This document shows, piece after piece, positions 7,558 through 15,966 of a stretch of DNA of 64,000 nt. This DNA is from Streptomyces sp. CB01373 (GTDB lineage Bacteria > Actinomycetota > Actinomycetes > Streptomycetales > Streptomycetaceae). The DNA lies in NCBI RefSeq assembly GCF_002803075.1, contig NZ_NNBK01000018.1, forward strand, positions 113,412 through 177,411, in the 5' to 3' direction. The translations under genes were made by a program, and so were the position numbers. Every line of letters starts with the position of its first letter. The stretch's first letter is position 1. The notes under the pieces were generated by a model that saw only the letters and a list, made by a program, of their open reading frames with translations, searched no databases and was not told the origin of the DNA.

Positions 7558-8412
7558 TCACCCCATCCCGGCGGCGGCCAGAACCGCCCGCTTGGTCAGC
7601 ACCCGGGCGAGGTGCGCCCGGTACTCGGGCGAGGCCGACGCGTCCCGCGAGGGACGGGTGCCCTCCGCCGCCGACCGGGCCGCCCGCGCCACCGCGTCGG
7701 CGTCCCCGGCACCGGTCAGCGCCTCCTCCGCCGCCGCGGCGCGCAGCGGGGTCGCGCCCATGTTGGTCAGGCCGATCCGCGTCTCCGCGATGCGGCCGTC
7801 GTCGCGCCGCACCAGCGCGGCGACGCCGACCATGGCCCAGGACTGCGCCACCCGGTGGAACTTCTCGTACCGGTAGCCCCAGCCCTCCCGCTTGGGCACC
7901 CGCACCTCCACCAGCAGCTCGTCGGGGGCCAGCGCGGTCTGCAGATAGTCGGCGAAGAACTCGCGCGCCGGGATCGTACGCCGCCCGCCGGGCCCCTCGG
8001 CGACCAGTTCGGCGTCCAGCGCCAGCGCCACCGCGGGCAGGTCCCCGGCCGGGTCGGCGTGCGCGAGCGAACCGCCGAGGGTGCCCCGGTGCCGTACGGC
8101 GGGATCGGCGACCGTCTCGGTGGCCTGGGCCAGCAGGCCCGCGTGCCGCCGCACCAGCGGGTCGTGGACGACGTCGTGGTGGGTGGTCAGCGCGCCGATG
8201 GCGAGCGTGCCGCCGTCCTCGCGGACTCCGCGCAGCTCGGGGATCCGCCCGATGTCGACGACGAGTTCGGGGAAGGCCAGCCGCAGCCTCAGCAGGGGCA
8301 GCAGGCTCTGCCCGCCGGCCAGCACCTTCGCCTCCTCGCCCGCGTCGGCGAGCGTGCGCACGGCCTCGCCGAGACTGGTCGGGCGGGCGTAGTCGAATGC
8401 GGGGGGAATCAT
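7558..8412 (-). CDS. coxM: CODH-type FAD-binding medium subunit
   Basis: A 284-residue flavoprotein subunit of a molybdenum hydroxylase. The FAD-contact motifs of the CoxM/CutM family are both present, AGGQSLLP (32-39) and TLGGSLAHADPAGD (111-124), followed by the C-terminal CO_deh_flav_C domain. It passes electrons from the [2Fe-2S] subunit to the acceptor. Its ATG overlaps the coxL stop by 4 nt (ATGA), so it is translationally coupled to coxL. Confidence 0.95.
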   Translation of the reverse strand: MIPPAFDYARPTSLGEAVRTLADAGEEAKVLAGGQSLLPLLRLRLAFPELVVDIGRIPELRGVREDGGTLAIGALTTHHDVVHDPLVRRHAGLLAQATETVADPAVRHRGTLGGSLAHADPAGDLPAVALALDAELVAEGPGGRRTIPAREFFADYLQTALAPDELLVEVRVPKREGWGYRYEKFHRVAQSWAMVGVAALVRRDDGRIAETRIGLTNMGATPLRAAAAEEALTGAGDADAVARAARSAAEGTRPSRDASASPEYRAHLARVLTKRAVLAAAGMG

Positions 8413-10799
8413 GCCGAGGCCTCCTTCGGTGCCGGCTGCCCCTGCGCGGACCGCACGGCCTCCCACACCCGCTCGGGGGTGCACGGCATCTGCACGTCGT
8501 GCACGCCCAGCGGGCGCAGCGCGTCGACGATCGCGTTGACGACGGCGGGCGTCGAGGCGATGGTGCCCGCCTCGCCGACGCCCTTGGCGCCGAGCGGATT
8601 GGAGACCGCGGGCGTCTCCGTCCGGTCGGTCACGAAGTCGGGCAGGTCCGCCGCCGACGGCACCAGGTAGTCGGCCATCGTGCCGGAGACGAGGTTGCCC
8701 TCCGCGTCGTAGACGGCCTCCTCGTACAGTGCCTGCGCGATGCCCTGGGCCAGTCCGCCGTGCACCTGCCCCTCGACGATCACCGGGTTGATCACCCGGC
8801 CCACGTCGTCCACGCAGACGTAGGAGCGGATACGGGTCTGCCCGGTCTCGGTGTCGACCTCGACCGCGCACAGGTGGGTGCCGTGCGGGTAGGAGAAGTT
8901 CTCCGGGTCGAGCAGGTACTCGGAGTTGAGGGTGGGTTCCATGCCGTCGGGCACGTCGTGCGAGGTGAACGTCTCGAAGGCGACCTCCTGGATGGTCCTG
9001 CGCGCCTCCGGCGAGCCCTTCACCGAGAACACGCCGCCCTTGAACTCCAGGTCGTCCTCGCTGGCCTCCAGCAGGTGCGCGGCGACCCTCCGCGCCTTGT
9101 CCACCACCTTCTCCGCGGCCCGGTGCACCGCCGACCCGCCCACGACCAGCGAGCGCGAGCCGTAGGTGTCCATGCCCTGCGGGGCCGCCAGGGTGTCGCC
9201 GTGCAGCACCTCGACGTCCTCGAACGGCACGCCCAGCACGTCCGCGGCGATCTGGCTCCAGCAGGTCACGTGCCCCTGCCCGTGCGGGCTGGTGCCGGTG
9301 ACCACCTCGACCTTGCCGGTGGGCAGCATGCGGATGCTCGCCGCCTCCCAGCCGCCGGCCGAGTACCTGAGATCCCTCAGCACCCGGCTGGGCGCCAGCC
9401 CGCACATCTCCGTGTACGTCGACACGCCGATGCCCAGGCGTACGGCGTCCCCGCGCTCGTTGCGCTTCTGCTGCTCGGCGCGCAGGCCGTCGTACCCGAA
9501 CAGGGCGAGCGCCTTCTCGGTCGCCGCCTCGTAGTTCCCGCTGTCGTAGGTCAGCCCCGCGATCGAGGTGTACGGGAACTCCTCGTGCCGGATCCAGTTC
9601 CGCCGCCGCACCTCCACCGGGTCGAGACCGACCTCGGCGGCGAGTTCGTCCATGGCCCGTTCGATGGCGTACGTGGCCTCCGGGCGCCCGGCGCCGCGGT
9701 AGGCGTCGGTCGGGGTGCGGGTGGTGAACACGCCGGTGCAGTTGAACTCGTAGGCGTCCATCTTGTAGATCGCCGGGTACATGAAGGCGCCCAGGATCGG
9801 GATGCCGGGGGTGACCAGCATCAGGTAGGCGCCCATGTCGGCGAGCAGGTCGACCTTGAGCCCGAGCAGCCGGCCCTCGCGGGTCGCGGCGATCTCGATG
9901 TCCTGGATCATGCCGCGGCCGTGGTGGGTGGCCAGATAGCCCTCGGAGCGGGACTCGGTCCACTTCACCGGCCGTCCCAGCCGGCGCGCGACCTCGACCG
10001 CGATGGCCTCCTCGCCGTACACCTGGAGCTTGGAGCCGAAGCCGCCGCCGACGTCGGGCGCGACCACCCGCAGCTTGTGCTCAGGCACTCCGGTGACCAC
10101 GGAGAGCATGATCCGCAGGATGTGCGGGATCTGCGTCGCCGAGTACACCGTGAACTCCCCGGAGGCGGCGAGCGGGGTGACGACGACCGCGCGCGGCTCC
10201 ATGGCGTTGGGGATGAGGCGCTGCTGCCGGTAGCGGCGCTTGAGCACGACGTCGGCGCGCTGCCTGAGGGCCTCGAAGTCCTCGCCGGTCCTGAACGGCC
10301 ACACGTAGGCGCGGTTGGTGCCCTTGTCGGCGTGGACCAGCGGGGCGTCCTCGGCGAGCGCCTCCTCCAGGTCCAGGACCGGCGGCAGGGGCTCGTAGTC
10401 GACCTCGATCGCCTCCAGCGCGTCGGCCGCCGCGTACCGGTCGCGGGCCACCACGACCGCGACCGGGTCGCCGGCGTGGCGCACCTCGTCGACCGCGACC
10501 GGCGGGTGGTCGGGCAGCACCATGTCCTCGGTGACCGGCCAGGCGCAGGGCAGCGAACCCAGTCCCCCGGCAAGCTCGCGGCCGCTGAACGCGGCGACGA
10601 CGCCGGGCCGTTCCAGGGCGGGGGAGACGTCGATCCGTTCGATGCGGGCGTGCGCCATGGGGCTGCGCAGGATGGCCAGGTGCAGCAGTCCGGTGACGGT
10701 GATGTTGTCGGTCCAGTTGGTCTGCCCGGTGATCAGCCGGGCGTCCTCCTTGCGGAGCCGGGCCCTGCCGACCTCGCGTTCGACGGCCTGCCCGGTCAT
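8409..10799 (-). CDS. coxL: Form II (BMS-type) CODH-like molybdenum-binding large subunit
   Basis: A 796-residue catalytic subunit of the xanthine-oxidase family. GGGFGSK (251-257) and the C-terminal GAKGVGEAG, carrying the catalytic Glu, bind the Mo-molybdopterin cytosine dinucleotide site. The active-site loop reads AYRGAGR (366-372). That is the form II signature; authentic form I CO dehydrogenases have AYXCSFR, including the copper-binding Cys, which is absent here. CO oxidation therefore cannot be assumed; aldehydes or aromatic substrates are possible. It lies in the form II gene order S-L-M and overlaps both neighbours by 4 nt. Confidence 0.95.
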   Translation of the reverse strand: MTGQAVEREVGRARLRKEDARLITGQTNWTDNITVTGLLHLAILRSPMAHARIERIDVSPALERPGVVAAFSGRELAGGLGSLPCAWPVTEDMVLPDHPPVAVDEVRHAGDPVAVVVARDRYAAADALEAIEVDYEPLPPVLDLEEALAEDAPLVHADKGTNRAYVWPFRTGEDFEALRQRADVVLKRRYRQQRLIPNAMEPRAVVVTPLAASGEFTVYSATQIPHILRIMLSVVTGVPEHKLRVVAPDVGGGFGSKLQVYGEEAIAVEVARRLGRPVKWTESRSEGYLATHHGRGMIQDIEIAATREGRLLGLKVDLLADMGAYLMLVTPGIPILGAFMYPAIYKMDAYEFNCTGVFTTRTPTDAYRGAGRPEATYAIERAMDELAAEVGLDPVEVRRRNWIRHEEFPYTSIAGLTYDSGNYEAATEKALALFGYDGLRAEQQKRNERGDAVRLGIGVSTYTEMCGLAPSRVLRDLRYSAGGWEAASIRMLPTGKVEVVTGTSPHGQGHVTCWSQIAADVLGVPFEDVEVLHGDTLAAPQGMDTYGSRSLVVGGSAVHRAAEKVVDKARRVAAHLLEASEDDLEFKGGVFSVKGSPEARRTIQEVAFETFTSHDVPDGMEPTLNSEYLLDPENFSYPHGTHLCAVEVDTETGQTRIRSYVCVDDVGRVINPVIVEGQVHGGLAQGIAQALYEEAVYDAEGNLVSGTMADYLVPSAADLPDFVTDRTETPAVSNPLGAKGVGEAGTIASTPAVVNAIVDALRPLGVHDVQMPCTPERVWEAVRSAQGQPAPKEASA

Positions 10800-11302
10800 G
10801 CCGTCACCTCCTGGGCGGAACCGGTCCGCTCGCCGGAGGCCGTCTCCCCCTCGGCGACGGCGAGCACCGCGCGGACGATGTTCTGATAGCCGGTGCACCG
10901 GCAGAGGTTGCCCTCCAGCGCCTTGCGCACCTCGTCGGAGTCCGGGTGGGGGTTCTCGCGCAGCAGATCGCGCGCGGCCATGATCATCCCGGGGGTGCAG
11001 TAGCCGCACTGCAGCGCGTGCCGCTCGTGGAACGCGCGCTGCAGCTCCGTCCACTCGCCGTCCCTGGCCAGTCCCTGGACCGTGGTCACCTCGCCGCCGT
11101 CCGCCTGGACGGCCAGCACCGTGCAGCTCTTGACGCTCGCGCCGTCCAGCTCGACCGTGCAGGTCCCGCAGTTCGAGGTGTCGCAGCCGATCGGGGTGCC
11201 GGTCAGCCCGAGACGCTCGCGCAGGTAGTGGACCAGCAGAAGGCGCGGCTCCACCTCGTCCTCGTAGACCGTGCCGTCCACCGTGACCGAGATATGGGTC
11301 AT
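10796..11302 (-). CDS. coxS: CODH-type [2Fe-2S] small subunit
   Basis: A 168-residue iron-sulfur subunit and the first gene of the operon. The plant-type [2Fe-2S] cysteines are C40, C45, C48 and C60 ([12 protein letters not shown]), and the C-terminal cluster ligands are C99, C102, C134 and C136 ([16 protein letters not shown]). It relays electrons from the Mo site to FAD. An 18-residue tail after the conserved domain is not typical. GGAGGG precedes the ATG by 4 nt. The promoter should lie in 11303-11460, which contains no dyad I can call. Confidence 0.96.
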   Translation of the reverse strand: MTHISVTVDGTVYEDEVEPRLLLVHYLRERLGLTGTPIGCDTSNCGTCTVELDGASVKSCTVLAVQADGGEVTTVQGLARDGEWTELQRAFHERHALQCGYCTPGMIMAARDLLRENPHPDSDEVRKALEGNLCRCTGYQNIVRAVLAVAEGETASGERTGSAQEVTA

Positions 11303-11468
11303 GTTCCCTCCAGTGACCGTGTGGGCGTGGGTGGGGGAAATGTGGTCAATCGTGTGGTGTACGTCACTCTATGTCCACGCCTGACCGGCGGCGAGTGCGG
11401 CGGCGGGCACGGCGGCGGGGCGCGACGCCAGAGGCGCGGTCTTCGCCGGGCCGCGTTGGCCGGCGGTC

Positions 11469-12713
11469 CTAACGGGACAGGCGTTCGACCGCTTCCAGTA
11501 CGGGGGCCAGGCCGTTTTCCCCGCGGATTCGAGTGCCCAGGGATCGCGCCCGGTCCCGGTGGCCGTCGTCCCGGGTGGCGCGGACCAGCGCGGCGGCGAG
11601 GTTGTCCGTCGTGAGGGCGCGCAGCGGGACCGAGCAGGGGGCCACGCCGAGCCCGACGAGACGGTCCGCCCAGAAGCCTTCGTCGAACTGGACCGGCACC
11701 GGCACCGCGGGGACACCGGCCCGCAGTCCGGCCGCGGTCGTGCCCGCCCCGGCGTGGTGCACCACGCCCGCCAGCCGCGGGAACAGGGCCGAGTGCGGCA
11801 CCTCGCCGATGGTCAGCATGTCCTCGCCCGACGCCTCCAGCCCCGCCCAGCCCCGCTGGACCACACCGCGCAGTCCGGCCCGGCGCAGCGCGCGCACGAT
11901 GGTGTCGCTGAGCCGCCCCGGATCGGGCACGGTGGCGCTGCCCAGGCCCACGTAGACCGGCGGAGGGCCCGCGTCGAGGAAGTCCCACAGGCCGTCGGGG
12001 AGTTGGGTGTAGCGGTCGTACGGCCACCAGTACCCGCACACGTGCAGCGTGCTGCGCCAGTCGTGGGGCCTCGGCACCACGAGCGGGCTGAAGCCGTGGT
12101 AGACCGGCCGGCGCTGCCCCCGGCGGATGCGCCGCCCGGTGCCGGCGCGGGCGGGCGGCAGCCCCAGCCGGGCCCGTACGGCGGGGACGGCCGCCGAGAA
12201 GACCCGCTCCACGGCCAGGTTCACACCGTGCCCGGCGAGCCGGTTCGCAGCCGCGCCCCAGTGTCCGCCGCCCAGCAGCGGAGGGGCGAACTCCCTTGTG
12301 GGGGAGAGAGGTTGCAGATGGGCGCCCAGACTGGGCAGGCGCAGCGCTTCGGCGATGGCGTGCCCGACCGGCCCGAGCGAGCCGGCGAGCAGCAGGACGT
12401 CGCTCTTCTCGGCCGCCGCGATCAGGTCGTCCGTCATCTGGTCGATGGCCGTCCGTACCAGACTCACGGCCCGCAGCATCTTGCCCGTGCCGGTGGCGCT
12501 GCGGTGCAGGCCCCGGCCGCGTGAGGACTCCAACTCCGCCCGCGGGTCCACCGGCAGCGGGTGGAAGCCGAGGCCCGCGCCCTCGACCAGCGGTTCGAAG
12601 CATCCGTGCGTGACCAGGGTGACCTCATGGCCCGCGAGAGCCAGGCCGTGCCCCAGTCCGGTGAAGGGGGCGACGTCGCCCCGGGATCCCGCCGTCATGA
12701 TCGCTACGCGCAC
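11469..12713 (-). CDS. GT1-family glycosyltransferase (UGT/sterol-glucosyltransferase type)
   Basis: A 414-residue GT-B enzyme with a GTG start. The N-terminal acceptor domain opens RVAIMTAGSRGDVAPFTGLG, the classic sterol/macrolide UGT start. The C-terminal nucleotide-sugar domain has PPVYVGLGS, the PSPG-like block VVHHAGAGTTAAGLRAGVPAV, and PVQFDEGFWADRLVGLGVAP. These enzymes transfer a sugar from a UDP or TDP donor to a small lipophilic acceptor. It is monocistronic as far as I can see, and no biosynthetic genes flank it, so it may be a resistance or detoxification glycosyltransferase. Confidence 0.9.
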   Translation of the reverse strand: MRVAIMTAGSRGDVAPFTGLGHGLALAGHEVTLVTHGCFEPLVEGAGLGFHPLPVDPRAELESSRGRGLHRSATGTGKMLRAVSLVRTAIDQMTDDLIAAAEKSDVLLLAGSLGPVGHAIAEALRLPSLGAHLQPLSPTREFAPPLLGGGHWGAAANRLAGHGVNLAVERVFSAAVPAVRARLGLPPARAGTGRRIRRGQRRPVYHGFSPLVVPRPHDWRSTLHVCGYWWPYDRYTQLPDGLWDFLDAGPPPVYVGLGSATVPDPGRLSDTIVRALRRAGLRGVVQRGWAGLEASGEDMLTIGEVPHSALFPRLAGVVHHAGAGTTAAGLRAGVPAVPVPVQFDEGFWADRLVGLGVAPCSVPLRALTTDNLAAALVRATRDDGHRDRARSLGTRIRGENGLAPVLEAVERLSR

Positions 12714-12782
12714 GTCGGCCAGTATGGCCGCGCCCCCGCCCGCCGCCCGTGAACGACCCGAGGGGAGTCGATGCCTTCACCC

Positions 12783-12980
12783 CTGCTCCGGCCTCGCGCC
12801 CTGCTCCGGCCTCGCGCCCTGCTCCGGCCTCGCGCCCTGCTCCGGCCTCGCGCCCTGCTCCGGCCTCGCGCCCTGCTCCGGCCTCGCGCCCTGCTCCGGC
12901 CTCGCGCCCTGCTCCGGCCTCGCGCCCTGCTCCGGCCTCGTGCCCTGCTCCGGCCTCGTGCCCTGCTCCGGCCCCGTGCC
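12783..12980. repeat. 18-bp minisatellite, 11 copies
   Basis: Eleven contiguous copies of CTGCTCCGGCCTCGCGCC. The first eight (12783-12926) are identical, the next two carry CTCGTGCC and the last CCCCGTGCC, so divergence is confined to the right end. Because the unit is divisible by three and lacks stops, several frames are open through it (reading PCSGLA, LLRPRA, APASRP or EAGAGR), which explains spurious long frames here. It starts 70 bp upstream of the glycosyltransferase start and could sit in its promoter or leader. Confidence 0.95.
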
Positions 12981-13277
12981 GTGGCCGGCTCCTGTGCCGC
13001 GGCTTCACCCGCCGGCCGCCGCTGCGTCGGCCCCGGCGAGGCCCGGCGGCACGCGGAGAGGACCCGACGCTCCCCGGTGGTGCTCCACCTCAGCGCCAGT
13101 CACGGCCCCGACGCACCCTGACCGGTACGGCCCGCCGCCGTCGAAGACTGCGCGCCGCCACAGGGCTGCGGCCCGGACGAGGCCGTGCCGCCCGCAGCAG
13201 CGACCGGACCAGCGCGGCGGACGCCAGACGGGACCGGGCGGAGCGGGACCGGCCCACGCCGGCGCGGGCCGAGAAGG

Positions 13278-13304
13278 TCCAGGTCAGCCGCGAGCTGACC
13301 TGGA
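13278..13304. terminator. Hairpin terminator after the SnoaL-like gene
   Basis: A perfect 11-bp inverted repeat, TCCAGGTCAGC and GCTGACCTGGA, with a 5-nt loop. It lies 19 bp downstream of the SnoaL-like gene stop on the minus strand. There is no T tract. Confidence 0.65.
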
Positions 13305-13322
13305 ACCGCGCGGCCCTCCTGC

Positions 13323-13688
13323 CTATTCGTCCCATGCCTGGATCAGGATCTGTTCGACGATCCTGCCGTCGCGCAGCGACACCATCGACTCCGCGAGGAC
13401 ACGGACGCCGTCCGCGTACTGGCAGGACTCCACGTACGCGGCATGGTCGCCCTGCACGACGCACTGCTCCAGCCGGTGCGTCATGTCGCGGCCGTAGACG
13501 TTCTCGAGCATCGTGCCGATCTCGTCCCTGCCGTGCAGGACCTTGGGGCTGCTGGGCTGGGTGTTGTGGTCCACGATGCGGATCTCCGCGTCGTCCGTGT
13601 AGAGCGACAGCAGCGTGTCCGCGGTGTCTCCTTCGATGCCGCGCCGGAGCGTACCGGTGTCGAAGGCGGGGGTTGCCGAACTGGACAT
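13323..13688 (-). CDS. SnoaL-like / NTF2-fold protein
   Basis: A 121-residue protein with the cone-shaped NTF2/SnoaL fold: MSSSATPAFDTGTLRRGIEG, LLSLYTDDAEIRIVDHN, LHGRDEIGTMLENVYG and the C-terminal MVSLRDGRIVEQILIQAWDE match the family. Members include polyketide cyclases, limonene-epoxide hydrolase-like enzymes and many stress proteins of unknown role. There is a perfect AGGAGG 5 nt before the ATG, and a hairpin (arms CGCGGCCC at 13709-13716 and GGGCCGCG at 13728-13735) lies in its leader. No function can be assigned from the sequence. Confidence 0.85.
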   Translation of the reverse strand: MSSSATPAFDTGTLRRGIEGDTADTLLSLYTDDAEIRIVDHNTQPSSPKVLHGRDEIGTMLENVYGRDMTHRLEQCVVQGDHAAYVESCQYADGVRVLAESMVSLRDGRIVEQILIQAWDE

Positions 13689-14053
13689 GATGACCTCCTA
13701 CGAGGGCCCGCGGCCCAAGGGAGGAGCGGGCCGCGAAGGGCCTCACAGTTCGAGGCTCCTCCGCCCCGGCAGGCACGGCAAACGCGGTCCGGGCGCTGCG
13801 CCTGACGGGTGAGCGTGCCCGCGGTCCCGTGTCCGGCGGGCCCGGACGGCGTTCCTCCGGGCATGACGCGCACTCGACGCGTCGCCGCCGCCGTCGCGCT
13901 CGCCATCCAGCACTGATCCACCGCCCCGCGGGCCGGGCCTTCGCGCTTTGCTCACCAGTCCCCGCAGATCAGAGGCCCCCCTCGGTGCCCCTTACCGATC
14001 AGTCGGACGTAGGGTCGAGGGACGTACACCGCTCGACGGAAGGGACCACCACC
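13689..14053. other. Divergent intergenic region before mscR
   Basis: This 365-bp region contains the leader hairpin of the SnoaL-like gene at its left end and the presumed mscR promoter at its right end. A very short frame ([17 protein letters not shown], from 13863) resembles a truncated signal peptide but has no continuation. I see no complete gene. Confidence 0.5.
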
Positions 14054-15139
14054 ATGGCGCAGGAAGTGCGCGGCGTGATCGCACCCGGCAAGAACGAACC
14101 GGTGCGGGTCGAGACGATCGTCGTGCCGGACCCGGGGCCGGGAGAGGCCGTCGTGCGGATCCAGGCCTGCGGCGTCTGCCACACCGACCTGCACTACAAG
14201 CAGGGCGGAATCAACGACGAGTTCCCGTTCCTGCTCGGCCACGAGGCCGCGGGTGTCGTGGAGTCGGTCGGCGACGACGTCACGGATGTCGCGCCCGGCG
14301 ACTTCGTCATCCTCAACTGGCGGGCCGTCTGCGGCAAGTGCCGCGCCTGTCTGCGCGGACGGCCCTGGTACTGCTTCGACACCCACAACGCGCGCCAGCG
14401 CATGACCCTGACCGACGGCACCGAACTCTCCCCGGCGCTCGGGATCGGCGCGTTCGCCGAGAAGACCCTGGTGGCGGCCGGTCAGTGCACCAAGGTGGAC
14501 CCGTCGGTCTCCCCGGCGGTGGCCGGACTGCTGGGCTGCGGCGTGATGGCCGGCATCGGCGCGGCGATCAACACCGGCGGCGTCGGCCGCGGCGACTCGG
14601 TCGCCGTCATCGGCTGCGGCGGCGTCGGCGACGCGGCGATCGCCGGTGCGTACCTGGCGGGCGCTGCGAAGGTCATCGCCGTCGACATCGACGACCGCAA
14701 GCTCGAGACCGCCCGCACCATGGGCGCCACGCACACGGTCAACTCCAAGGACAACGACCCGGTCGAGGCCATCCGCGAGCTGACCGGCGGCTTCGGCGCC
14801 GACGTCGTCATCGATGCGGTCGGCCGCCCCGAGACGTACCAGCAGGCGTTCTACGCCCGCGACCTGGCCGGCACGGTCGTCCTGGTCGGCGTGCCGACCC
14901 CGGAGATGAAGCTGGAACTGCCGCTGCTCGACGTCTTCGGACGCGGCGGCGCGCTGAAGTCGAGCTGGTACGGCGACTGCCTGCCCTCCCGGGACTTCCC
15001 CATGCTCATCGACCTGCACCTGCAAGGGCGCCTGCCGCTGGACAAGTTCGTCACCGAGACCATCCAACTGGACGAGGTGGAGAAGGCGTTCGAGCGGATG
15101 CACCAGGGCGACGTGCTGCGCTCGGTGGTGGTGCTCTGA
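14054..15139 (+). CDS. mscR: S-(hydroxymethyl)mycothiol dehydrogenase
   Basis: A 361-residue zinc-dependent medium-chain dehydrogenase that oxidises the mycothiol-formaldehyde adduct with NAD+, i.e. formaldehyde detoxification in mycothiol-producing actinobacteria. The catalytic zinc ligands are C39 and H63 ([20 protein letters not shown]). The structural zinc Cys set is C93, C96, C99 and C107 ([15 protein letters not shown]). The Rossmann motif is [22 protein letters not shown] and the C-terminal [21 protein letters not shown]-type ending are characteristic of MscR. The ATG at 14054 follows GGAAGGGA. It is coupled to the next gene by a 1-nt overlap (TGATG). Confidence 0.93.
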   Translation: MAQEVRGVIAPGKNEPVRVETIVVPDPGPGEAVVRIQACGVCHTDLHYKQGGINDEFPFLLGHEAAGVVESVGDDVTDVAPGDFVILNWRAVCGKCRACLRGRPWYCFDTHNARQRMTLTDGTELSPALGIGAFAEKTLVAAGQCTKVDPSVSPAVAGLLGCGVMAGIGAAINTGGVGRGDSVAVIGCGGVGDAAIAGAYLAGAAKVIAVDIDDRKLETARTMGATHTVNSKDNDPVEAIRELTGGFGADVVIDAVGRPETYQQAFYARDLAGTVVLVGVPTPEMKLELPLLDVFGRGGALKSSWYGDCLPSRDFPMLIDLHLQGRLPLDKFVTETIQLDEVEKAFERMHQGDVLRSVVVL

Positions 15140-15768
15140 TGGCCACCCGTATCGAACGCCTCGTCACCTCCGGGCAGTTCACGCTCGACGGCGGAACCTG
15201 GGACGTCGACAACAACGTGTGGATCGTCGGCGACGACCATGAGGCCGTCGTCATCGACGCCGCCCACGACGCCGAGGCCATCGCCGCGGCGGTCGGCGAC
15301 CGCCGGCTGACCGCCATCGTGTGCACCCACGCCCACAACGACCACGTCAACGTGGCCCCGGCGCTTGCCGACCTCACCGGCGCGACGATCTGGCTGCACG
15401 CCGACGACCTGCCGCTGTGGAAGATGACCCACCCGAACCGGGACCCCGACGAGCACCTCGTCGACGGCCAGGTCATCGAGGCGGCCGGCGCCGACCTGAA
15501 GGTCCTGCACACGCCCGGCCACGCACCGGGCGCGATCTGCCTGTACGACCCGGGACTCGGCGTGGTCTTCACCGGCGACACGCTCTTCCAGGGCGGTCCC
15601 GGCGCCACCGGGCGTTCCTACTCCCATTTCCCGACGATCATCGACTCGATCCGCGACCGCCTGCTGGCGCTGCCGCCCGAGACGAAGGTCCTCACCGGCC
15701 ACGGCGACCCGACCACCATCGGCGCCGAGGCCCCGCACCTCCAGGAGTGGATCGCCCGCGGGCACTGA
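15139..15768 (+). CDS. MBL-fold metallo-hydrolase paired with mscR
   Basis: A 209-residue metallo-beta-lactamase-fold hydrolase. The metal-binding motif is THAHNDH (H64, H66, D68, H69), then LHTPGHAPGAICLY, FTGDTLF and the final LTGHGDPTTI. It resembles glyoxalase II-type thioesterases. Its fixed position behind mscR suggests it hydrolyses the formyl-mycothiol thioester made by MscR, completing conversion of formaldehyde to formate; that step is an inference from context. The ATG overlaps the mscR stop by 1 nt. Confidence 0.9.
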   Translation: MATRIERLVTSGQFTLDGGTWDVDNNVWIVGDDHEAVVIDAAHDAEAIAAAVGDRRLTAIVCTHAHNDHVNVAPALADLTGATIWLHADDLPLWKMTHPNRDPDEHLVDGQVIEAAGADLKVLHTPGHAPGAICLYDPGLGVVFTGDTLFQGGPGATGRSYSHFPTIIDSIRDRLLALPPETKVLTGHGDPTTIGAEAPHLQEWIARGH

Positions 15769-15809
15769 CGGGGGCGGGACCGGACCGGGAGTCCCCGACC
15801 CCGGAGGAC

Positions 15810-15844
15810 GGGCCGTACGAGACCGAGAGGCGCTCGTACGGCCC
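15810..15844. terminator. Terminator hairpin after the mscR operon
   Basis: A perfect 11-bp stem (GGGCCGTACGA and TCGTACGGCCC) with a 13-nt loop, 42 bp beyond the stop of the metallo-hydrolase. There is no T run, consistent with Streptomyces-style terminators. Confidence 0.7.
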
Positions 15845-15966
15845 GTTCCGCGTCCCCGTGCCCGGACAGGCGCGCAGAACGCGCGCCCGAAAGGCGACAG
15901 AAGATGTCCGGTTTCCCCGGCACCCTCGACCACGGCATCGACGCGGAACACATCGGGAGGTCAAAC

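Larger units (their letters stand above)
12714..13322. other. Non-coding spacer with a tandem array and a terminator
   Basis: This 609-bp gap separates the glycosyltransferase start (12713, minus) from the SnoaL gene end (13323, minus). It contains the 18-bp x 11 array and a hairpin terminator. The remainder (12985-13275) is Arg-rich in every frame and shows no credible start or domain. I see no other gene. Confidence 0.6.

Noticed and set aside
8409-10799. Naming the large subunit a genuine CO dehydrogenase
   Set aside because: The active-site loop AYRGAGR lacks the Cys of the form I motif AYXCSFR, so CO oxidation is not supported by the sequence.
12783-12980. A possible CRISPR array
   Set aside because: The units are contiguous with no unique spacers, and there are no cas genes nearby. 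It is a tandem minisatellite.
12749-13690. Open frames through the 18-bp repeat, encoding PAPASR-, LLRPRA- or EAGAGR-type repeats
   Set aside because: The unit length is a multiple of three without stops, so several frames are open for trivial reasons. Flanking sequence shows no domain, ribosome site or consistent codon bias.
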